Of a stretch of 37,431 nt of DNA, positions 25,540 to 31,171 are shown in pieces. A model generated the notes under the pieces. The model did not search any database and was not told the DNA's origin. It saw only the letters and a program-made list of their open reading frames with translations. This DNA comes from Ignavibacteria bacterium (GTDB lineage Bacteria; Bacteroidota; Ignavibacteria; Tepidaquicellales; OLB5). The stretch lies in the NCBI GenBank assembly GCA_013140565.1, contig JABFSP010000105.1:1-37431 (forward strand). Direction: 5' to 3'. Each line of letters opens with the position of its first letter. Positions within the stretch are counted from its first letter, which is position 1. The position numbers and the translations under genes are program-made.

Positions 25540-27267
25540 ATGAAAACCATAATCCTTTTCTTAATATTATTCTTTGCTATTTTAATTTCTTCTTCATTCG
25601 GCGGTTATGAAAATAAAATAATTACTGCCGATTATACTATACTCCCCGCAAAAAGTATCTATTTGCAGGGTAATAATATCCATACTGTAATGCGTAATGA
25701 CGGAATCATGAATTTTGACAAGTCTAATCCTCCGCATTTTAATGGTGGGTTTTTCTTTGGTCCCGGATCAGTAATTTTCAGCAGCGGAATTTGGATTGGC
25801 GCAAAAGTAGTTTTACCGGGCAATCAAAAAGAATTGAGACTTGCAGCGTCATTTTATGGCACACATTTTTCCCCGGGAAATATTCCTGTGATGGGTGCTG
25901 TACCGCCGGTTTCGGTTTGCAATGACTCAGCTTTTAGCGGCTACCTGGTTAGTGTCACGGATCAATCACTGGTAAACGGGGGAGTGAGAACAAAAATTGC
26001 AGGCGGCAGAACATATACTTTTGTTTATACTTCCTGGGCAGCCTGGCCTGTAAATCAGGGAGCGCCTTATGTTGAAGTTAACGGACTTCCCGGCTACCAG
26101 CCGGGGTGGAATTCAGACCGGCCGGGAAATGGTGTAAATAGTTCCAGACCGGAAGATCTGATGTTCTCTGTGTATATGAATTATACCAATTGTGCAAATG
26201 AGCCGCATGATGTTGAATTAAGTCTACCGGGCGGCTCACTTCCTCTTGGAGTTGAAATTCAGCAGGTTACTTATGCATACCGGCTGCCAGGACTTTTGAA
26301 TTCATACTTTGTAACATTTAAGTTTATAAACAAAAGTCTATTGAATTGGGATAGTACATTTATTACCCTTGTTAATGATGGTGATATTGGAGAAGGTAAT
26401 GATGATGCAGTTGGATGTGACAGTTCAAAAAATCTTGCTTATACTTACAATTATGATAATATCGATAACATTTACGGACAAGCTCCTCCGGCAGTTGGGT
26501 ATAAATTGGTTCAGGGTCCGGTAACATACACCGGTCATAACACAGATACGGCGAAATTTCCTTGTTACGATAAAACAGGCTATAGGATGCAGAAAATGAC
26601 TGGTCATAACAGATTTATAAATGGAGGGAATGAATGTACAGGTGATCCTGATAATTTTGTGAATGCTTATAATTTCATGAAGGGGAAGAATGGTTGCGGT
26701 GTTGATATGATCAATCCTGTGACTGGAAATCTTACCAAATATGTTTATAACAGGTCAAGTTGTATCGAAAATGCAAATTGGTTCGATAGTCTTGAGGGAG
26801 ATAAACGAAATTTGGTAAATACCGGTCCCTTTAATATGGCATCAGGTGATACACAAATTGTAACTTATATATATAGTGCTGAAAGAGGGAATAGTAATTT
26901 AACGAGTATATGCCAATTGATTGATAATCTTGAGCGTGCAGCAAACTATTATTATGATTGCAGCGGTACAATCGGAATAGAGCCTATTGGGAATATTTTA
27001 CCACAGAAATATTCACTTGAGCAGAACTACCCGAATCCGTTTAACCCGGAAACGGCTATTAAGTTCTCAATTCCCGAAAAGAATTTCACCAGCCTTAGGG
27101 TTTATGATATACTTGGCAAAGAAATTGCAGTTCTTGTAAACGAAGAACTATCGGCAGGAAATTACATCATAAACTATAATGCTTCAGACCTGCCAAGTGG
27201 TGTTTATTTTTACAGGCTGAGTACTGATAAATACACAGATTCAAAGAAAATGATCGTGATTAAGTAA
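25540..27267 (+). CDS. Secreted protein of unknown fold with T9SS sorting domain, paralogue A
   Basis: Seen: signal peptide of about 20 residues (MKTIILFLILFFAILISSSF). The large body has conserved blocks: FSSGIWIGAKV, NQKELRLAASFYGTHFSPGN, GVEIQQVTYAYRLPGLLNSY, DDAVGCDSSKN, APPAVGYKLVQGP, GDPDNFVNAYN and NTGPFNMASGDTQIV. A T9SS type A domain ends it (LEQNYPNPFNPETAIKF, YDILGKEI, LPSGVYFYRL and the end KMIVIK). The frame is open to 25474, but 25540 gives the signal peptide and the correct distance to the promoter. The body matches no domain I can name. The same blocks recur in the next gene and, from memory, in secreted proteins of Ignavibacteria. The sorting domain shows that it is exported; function unknown. 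Confidence 0.8.
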   Translation: MKTIILFLILFFAILISSSFGGYENKIITADYTILPAKSIYLQGNNIHTVMRNDGIMNFDKSNPPHFNGGFFFGPGSVIFSSGIWIGAKVVLPGNQKELRLAASFYGTHFSPGNIPVMGAVPPVSVCNDSAFSGYLVSVTDQSLVNGGVRTKIAGGRTYTFVYTSWAAWPVNQGAPYVEVNGLPGYQPGWNSDRPGNGVNSSRPEDLMFSVYMNYTNCANEPHDVELSLPGGSLPLGVEIQQVTYAYRLPGLLNSYFVTFKFINKSLLNWDSTFITLVNDGDIGEGNDDAVGCDSSKNLAYTYNYDNIDNIYGQAPPAVGYKLVQGPVTYTGHNTDTAKFPCYDKTGYRMQKMTGHNRFINGGNECTGDPDNFVNAYNFMKGKNGCGVDMINPVTGNLTKYVYNRSSCIENANWFDSLEGDKRNLVNTGPFNMASGDTQIVTYIYSAERGNSNLTSICQLIDNLERAANYYYDCSGTIGIEPIGNILPQKYSLEQNYPNPFNPETAIKFSIPEKNFTSLRVYDILGKEIAVLVNEELSAGNYIINYNASDLPSGVYFYRLSTDKYTDSKKMIVIK

Positions 27268-27354
27268 ACAATGAAGTAATTGTACCCGGTTTAGGAACTC
27301 AGTTAAGAAAACTTTAAATTCTTAACCCCATCTTTCGCGTATTTTTTCCTGTAA

Positions 27355-27390
27355 AATTTCCGAATTAAGGTGCGGAAATTATTATTTTAC
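27355..27390 (+). terminator. Possible terminator of the gene at 25540
   Basis: AATTTCCG (27355-27362) pairs with CGGAAATT (27373-27380), followed by ATTATTTTAC. A second hairpin, GTTAAGAA (27302-27309) with TTCTTAAC (27319-27326), lies nearer the stop. Neither has a strong T run. Confidence 0.4.
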
Positions 27391-27433
27391 GTGAGTTTAT
27401 GCGATTGCATGTTTGCGTTCGATAAACAATTTG

Positions 27434-27490
27434 CTTTTAACAAACTTTAAAAAAAATCTTTGCCATCTTCAAGAAATTACTATATCTTTG
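27434..27490 (+). promoter_or_regulatory. Shared promoter module, copy 3
   Basis: CTTTTAACAAACTTTAAAAA, A run, TCTTTG with TTTG at 27459-27462, exactly 20 nt, then TATCTTTG (27483-27490), a perfect TAnnTTTG box, 37 nt before the ATG at 27528. Confidence 0.75.
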
Positions 27491-27527
27491 ATATAAGAAA
27501 TTTCATTAACTTATCTTAAATTAAAAT

Positions 27528-29267
27528 ATGAAATATTTAGTCCTCTTTACAGCCCTGTTTTTATTTGCAGTTTTAAACAGTTTTAGCTCTGATGATAACA
27601 ATCATCAGACGTTCGTTAACAATTCAGTCCTTGCACCAAAGAGTATCTTTTTGCAGAGCGGAAACATTAACACGCTATTCAGAACTGACGGTTATTTTAA
27701 TTACGATAAGGTAACTTTCTCAAACGGAATGGCGGGTATGATTTGGCCGGTTGCAGCATCTCAAAGATTAACCGCAGTATTTGCTTCCGGAATCTGGATA
27801 GGCGCAAAAGTAAACATCGCGGCAAATCAAAAGGAATTGCGTCTTGCCGCTTCAATGTACAGCTCACACTACTCTCCGGGTAATATTCCTGTAAATGGCC
27901 AGGTGCCGCCCAATTCTGTATGCAATGATTCTGCTTTTAACGGGTACCTTGTAAACCTAACTGATCCTTCTTTAGTTAATGGCGGTATGCGAACAAAAAA
28001 TGCCGGTGGCAGAACGTACAACTTTAATTATACACCATGGAGTGCATGGCCAATCAATCTTGGGGCACCGTACCTTGAAGTAAACGGTATACCGGGTTAT
28101 CAGCCCGGGTGGAATGCTGACAGGCCGGGAACCGGTGTAAACAATTCCAGACCCAGTGAAATGGTTTTCACAGTCTTTATGGATTACAGCAATTGCACTA
28201 ATGACCCTCATTTTTCAGAGCTGAGTCTGCCGGGTGGTTCATTACCCCTTGGGGTTGAAATTCAGCAGCTTGCTTATGCATATGAAACACCGGGTATGTT
28301 AAATTCTTATTTTGTAAGTTATAAGATCATTAACAAAAGCGGTAAGAACTGGGACAGCACTTATTTTTCTTTGGTAAATGATGCTGATCTTGGTGACGCG
28401 TCGGATGATGCTGTAGGATGTGACAGTATTAAGAATACAGCGTATACTTATAACTTCGATAACCAGGATAGTGAGTATGGTGCGGCTCCGCCAGCCGTAG
28501 GCTATAAAGCCATACAGGGACCTGTAATATACACCGGCGTGAATTCCGATACTGCTAAATATCCCTGTTATAACAGAATTGGTTACAAAATGCTGAAAAT
28601 GACGGGTCATAACAGATTTCTGAATAGTGGTACTCCATGTAACGGTGATCCTGATAATTATGTTAACGCATATAATTATATGCGCGGAAAAGACGGATGC
28701 GGTTCAACTATTTACAATCCGTTGACAGGTAACCCGACACAATATGTATATAGCGGTAACGGATGCCTGCATACTGGCTGGTATGATTCGACACAAAATG
28801 ACAAAAGGAATCTGATCAATTCCGGTCCGTTTAATATGGCTTCGGGTGATACGCAGGTTGTTGTATACGCATACGGAATTGAAAGGGGCAATAATAACTA
28901 CGAGAGCATTTGCAATATGATGAGTACTCTTGATTTCGCGGATCAGTTCTACCGCAATTGCAGCGGAACCATTGGAATAGAACCCGTTGGAAACATTGTT
29001 CCCAAAAGTTTTGCTTTAGAGCAGAACTATCCGAATCCGTTTAACCCGGAAACTGTCATAAAGTTTTCAATTCCACAAAAGAGCTTTTTGAAACTGGTAA
29101 TTTATGACGCTCTGGGCAAGGAGATCTCGGTTCTGGTAAATGAAGAACTTGCATCAGGTAATTACAGTATTAATTATGACGCCTCAAATCTGCCAAGCGG
29201 TATTTATTTTTATAAAATGATCTCCGCTTCTTATACTGATACAAAGAAAATGGTAGTATTGAAATAA
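27528..29267 (+). CDS. Secreted protein of unknown fold with T9SS sorting domain, paralogue B
   Basis: Seen: signal peptide 1-20 (MKYLVLFTALFLFAVLNSFS). It has the same ordered blocks as the preceding gene: FASGIWIGAKV, NQKELRLAASMYSSHYSPGN, GVEIQQLAYAYETPGMLNSY, DDAVGCDSIKN, APPAVGYKAIQGP, GDPDNYVNAYNYMRGKDGCG and NSGPFNMASGDTQVV. The T9SS type A end reads LEQNYPNPFNPETVIKF, YDALGKEI, LPSGIYFYKM and KMVVLK. The tandem copy arose by duplication, including the promoter module. Conserved cysteines (around VGCDS, PCYN, DGCG and NGCL) could form disulfides outside the cell. A strong terminator closes the unit. No enzyme motif is recognised; exported structural or binding protein is the best reading. 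Confidence 0.82.
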   Translation: MKYLVLFTALFLFAVLNSFSSDDNNHQTFVNNSVLAPKSIFLQSGNINTLFRTDGYFNYDKVTFSNGMAGMIWPVAASQRLTAVFASGIWIGAKVNIAANQKELRLAASMYSSHYSPGNIPVNGQVPPNSVCNDSAFNGYLVNLTDPSLVNGGMRTKNAGGRTYNFNYTPWSAWPINLGAPYLEVNGIPGYQPGWNADRPGTGVNNSRPSEMVFTVFMDYSNCTNDPHFSELSLPGGSLPLGVEIQQLAYAYETPGMLNSYFVSYKIINKSGKNWDSTYFSLVNDADLGDASDDAVGCDSIKNTAYTYNFDNQDSEYGAAPPAVGYKAIQGPVIYTGVNSDTAKYPCYNRIGYKMLKMTGHNRFLNSGTPCNGDPDNYVNAYNYMRGKDGCGSTIYNPLTGNPTQYVYSGNGCLHTGWYDSTQNDKRNLINSGPFNMASGDTQVVVYAYGIERGNNNYESICNMMSTLDFADQFYRNCSGTIGIEPVGNIVPKSFALEQNYPNPFNPETVIKFSIPQKSFLKLVIYDALGKEISVLVNEELASGNYSINYDASNLPSGIYFYKMISASYTDTKKMVVLK

Positions 29268-29289
29268 CCGGTTTTAATATAGTACTTTG

Positions 29290-29332
29290 GCCCCCTCATC
29301 ATTTAAAATATTGATGAGGGGGCTTTTATTTT
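29290..29332 (+). terminator. Intrinsic terminator of the gene at 27528
   Basis: Perfect 12-bp stem GCCCCCTCATCA (29290-29301) with TGATGAGGGGGC (29312-29323), then TTTTATTTT. It cleanly separates the T9SS gene from the 29.3-30.0 kb region. Confidence 0.92.
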
Positions 29333-29491
29333 ATCAAAAAAGCAGATTTAGTTGGCGAACATATTAATTTATTGATTTTTATATAGGTTACTGTTTTTAA
29401 CAAATGTGAAATTGTGTCGTAATGGAATTGTTGAAAAATTTAAAATTTTAAGCTTTTATGTAAAAATCGTTCACTTTTTTTGTGTTTTTAG

Positions 29492-29548
29492 CCTTTAACA
29501 AACAAATTAAAAAATCTTTGTCTAATCATACTTAATGTGCTATTTTTG
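29492..29548 (+). promoter_or_regulatory. Shared promoter module, copy 4, without a large gene
   Basis: CCTTTAACAAACAAATTAAA, A run, TCTTTG with TTTG at 29517-29520, exactly 20 nt, then TATTTTTG (29541-29548), a perfect box. No ATG-led ORF longer than 17 codons starts within 150 nt, unlike the three other copies. It is the natural start point of the RNA below. Confidence 0.72.
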
Positions 29549-29722
29549 AATAAGAGAATTGAAATTAACTCCTGGTGTAAAAGTTTTCAAACCCTTGCTG
29601 ATGTTGTTGACCGGGGTTAGAGGTTGGTCCGAAGGCGTCAACGGAGGTAAGTAAAATGGAGCATCCATGACCCCGGTTTAGATTCAGAAGTCTGGAATTC
29701 TTTTAAAAAAATAATTTGTTAT

Positions 29723-29845
29723 ATGATAATAAGCGCAGCAGCCTCTGTCTTGATTGATTGTCCTCTTTCGAAGGGCGGGAGAAACAATTATGATCACTGC
29801 AGATCAGGAAGCTGCGCTAAGTTTTTTGCCCTCTTTAAAACCTAG
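29723..29845 (+). CDS. Possible 40-residue peptide inside the candidate RNA
   Basis: Seen: ATG at 29723, TAG at 29843. The product begins MIISAAASVLIDCPL, continues SKGGRNNYDHCRSGSCAKFF and ends ALFKT. It has three cysteines and a hydrophobic start. There is no ribosome-binding site (the preceding bases are AATTTGTTAT). Its codons form the stems of element B, so structure and coding cannot both be judged from one sequence. Alternatives: a leader peptide, a small secreted or modified peptide, or chance. No maturation enzyme is encoded nearby. Confidence 0.25.
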   Translation: MIISAAASVLIDCPLSKGGRNNYDHCRSGSCAKFFALFKT

Positions 29846-29900
29846 CTATTTTCTTCATTCTTCTTTCCTTTCTTTTTCATTTGTGTTTTTTGTTTAGATC

Positions 29901-29930
29901 AAGGCAGCCGGTATAATGGCTGCCTTTTCT
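29901..29930 (+). terminator. Intrinsic terminator of the candidate RNA
   Basis: AAGGCAGCC (29901-29909) pairs perfectly with GGCTGCCTT (29918-29926), followed by TTCTATTT. No large plus-strand gene ends in the 630 nt before it, so it must end some other transcript, most simply the candidate RNA. Confidence 0.88.
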
Positions 29931-29949
29931 ATTTAAATAAAGCAATTAC

Positions 29950-29977
29950 AGCTATTTATTTTGTAACTAAAATAGCT
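29950..29977. promoter_or_regulatory. Inverted repeat upstream of the TrmB-like gene
   Basis: AGCTATTT (29950-29957) and AAATAGCT (29970-29977), 12-nt spacer, ending 12 nt before the -35 box. A possible second regulator site; its sequence differs from the operator at 30013. Confidence 0.35.
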
Positions 29978-29988
29978 ATTATTATAAC

Positions 29989-30017
29989 TTGACAATACTT
30001 TAATCGTATGCTATATT
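29989..30017 (+). promoter_or_regulatory. Canonical sigma70-like promoter of the TrmB-like gene
   Basis: TTGACA (29989-29994), 17 nt, TATATT (30012-30017): the general bacterial -35/-10 pattern, not the TTTG/TAnnTTTG pattern seen at other genes here. The leader before the TTG start at 30043 would be under 20 nt. Confidence 0.6.
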
Positions 30018-30043
30018 GCAGTAGTTTAAAGCTACAGCAATAT
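30013..30043. promoter_or_regulatory. Palindromic operator candidate over the -10 box and start codon
   Basis: ATATTGCAGTAG (30013-30024) and CTACAGCAATAT (30032-30043) are reverse complements except for one base pair, with a 7-nt centre TTTAAAG. The dyad spans the -10 box, the expected transcription start and the first base of the TTG codon, the position expected for self-repression. Confidence 0.6.
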
Positions 30044-30873
30044 TGAACAAGGAAATTTTAATAGAACGGCTTAAGTCTTTAGGGTTCAAGGAATATGAAT
30101 CCAAGGTTCTTATTGTATTGCTTGGCGGCAGTCCGATGAGTGCTTCTGAGATCGCAAAGGAAGCTAAGATAATCCGTAATTCTATTTATGATATCCTGAA
30201 ATCTTTTGTAGAAAAAGGCTACTGCAATGAAATTGAAACTAATACAATACTCAATTACCAGATAATAGACCCGGCGATAATACTTGATAAAATAGCAAGT
30301 GACTACAGAAAAAATTTCAATCATAAACTCTTAAGTCTTAACGAAACTTTCGGTGAACTTCAGCAGATATATAAAAGCGAATCAACCAAAACAGAAGGTC
30401 CGGATAAGAATATACAGCTTATCCGCGGTTTTAATAAACACCGCGTGGCACGCTATCTGGAGCTTGTTAACAGCTCGGTTAAAGAAATACTGGGTATGTA
30501 CAGCCCCAGAAGGGTTGTGGTTGAAGAGCTTAGCCGTGATGCACAAAGATTCATAAAAGATGGCGGAATTATCCGTTCAATTTACCAGCTGAGTGATGAT
30601 AAAGAAATGAACAATGAGCTGATAGCTGCCTGCGAATTGTTCCAAAAGGGCGGTGAACAGGTAAGGCTCGCGCGGTTTAAACTTCCCAACATTTCTGTAT
30701 TCGATTCTGAAAATGTATTCATAAATCTTTCCGCTGATAAGAACGTTCCCAAACACAAGCAGGCTGATCTGATCATTAAGAACACAGATTATGCCGGTCA
30801 CATGAAAGACCTGTTTAATACATACTGGGAAAAGGCTGTAACACTTGAAGATTATAAAAAAGAAAAGAACTAA
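30043..30873 (+). CDS. TrmB-family transcriptional regulator
   Basis: Seen: the N-terminal winged helix-turn-helix begins LKSLGFKEYESKVLIVLLGG. Then come SASEIAKEAKIIRNSIYDIL (about 33-52) and a wing (VEKGYCNEIE), as in TrmB (PF01978). A coiled linker (about 90-115) leads into a C-terminal effector-like half with QLIRGFNKHRVARYLELV and EILGMYSPRRVVVEEL. The length of 276 fits. The start is TTG, forced because the next Met falls inside the DNA-binding domain. Known: TrmB-type proteins sense sugars or other small molecules and repress or activate. The palindrome over its own promoter suggests autoregulation. The following genes are two tiny membrane-peptide ORFs, then a T9SS cargo gene. Ligand unknown. 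Confidence 0.82.
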   Translation: MNKEILIERLKSLGFKEYESKVLIVLLGGSPMSASEIAKEAKIIRNSIYDILKSFVEKGYCNEIETNTILNYQIIDPAIILDKIASDYRKNFNHKLLSLNETFGELQQIYKSESTKTEGPDKNIQLIRGFNKHRVARYLELVNSSVKEILGMYSPRRVVVEELSRDAQRFIKDGGIIRSIYQLSDDKEMNNELIAACELFQKGGEQVRLARFKLPNISVFDSENVFINLSADKNVPKHKQADLIIKNTDYAGHMKDLFNTYWEKAVTLEDYKKEKN

Positions 30874-30884
30874 TTCATAATAAC

Positions 30885-30965
30885 ATGGAATTCAAAATTA
30901 AATTTTCATTGCGCGGAATTATAAGCTTGTTCTTCATATTTCTGCTATTATTGCTCATAATATAG
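30885..30965 (+). CDS. Possible 26-residue single-pass membrane peptide
   Basis: Seen: ATG at 30885, 12 nt after the regulator's stop; TAG at 30963. The product starts MEFKIKFSLRGIIS and continues LFFIFLLLLLII: a short positively charged head followed by an uninterrupted hydrophobic helix. It resembles bacterial single-pass micro-proteins in design. No clear ribosome-binding site. Probably co-transcribed with the regulator if real. Confidence 0.35.
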   Translation: MEFKIKFSLRGIISLFFIFLLLLLII

Positions 30966-31007
30966 AAAAACAGTTGAAATCCGTTAAAAAATGAAAGAAA
31001 TTAAAGT

Positions 31008-31082
31008 ATGGTAGTAAACAGCTTGCAGGGTTTCCAGATCCTGGTAGTAATGATAATAATTTTTATGCTGTTTTTTTTGTAA
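31008..31082 (+). CDS. Possible 24-residue single-pass membrane peptide
   Basis: Seen: ATG at 31008, TAA at 31080. The product starts MVVNSLQGFQ and continues ILVVMIIIFMLFFL, again a short polar head and one hydrophobic helix, of the same design as the ORF 42 nt upstream. AAAG lies just before the ATG, but no strong ribosome-binding site is seen. The repetition of the design in two adjacent ORFs is the main reason to list it. Confidence 0.3.
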   Translation: MVVNSLQGFQILVVMIIIFMLFFL

Positions 31083-31171
31083 ATTACTGTTAAATTACGT
31101 ATGAATGGGTAGTTCCATTTACGCAGTTCAGAATTTACAGATACAAAGAAATTATTTTGTGAGGTTTAATT

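Larger units (their letters stand above)
29555..29930 (+). ncRNA. Candidate structured small RNA, family not recognised
   Basis: Bounded by a full promoter (29517-29548) and a strong terminator (29901-29930). Element A, 29610-29677: outer stem ACCGGGGT/ACCCCGGT (29610-29617, 29670-29677), hairpin 29623-29642 (loop GAA, two G-T wobbles, one bulge), hairpin ATGGA-GCA-TCCAT (29656-29668), joined by the purine-rich GGAGGTAAGTAAA. Element B, 29732-29818: outer stem AGCGCAGC/GCTGCGCT, hairpins TGATTGT/ACAATTA (29755-29761, 29784-29790) and TGATC/GATCA (29791-29795, 29802-29806), then T6 at 29822. Both are three-way junctions. They match none of RNase P, tmRNA, SRP or common riboswitches as I know them. 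The exact 5' end is inferred from the promoter. Element B also falls within a 40-codon ORF, so part of the signal could be coding. Confidence 0.5.

Noticed and set aside
29597-29642. Hammerhead-like ribozyme
   Set aside because: CTGATG and a CCGAAGG segment occur in the right order, but the GAAA core is absent and the outer helix around the would-be cleavage site does not pair.
29601-29654. 17-codon ORF beginning ATGTTGTTGACC
   Set aside because: Very short, no ribosome-binding site, and it lies across the stems of element A; more simply part of the RNA structure.
29670-29690. tRNA-like T arm (GGTTTAGATTC)
   Set aside because: No acceptor stem, D arm or anticodon arm can be built around it.
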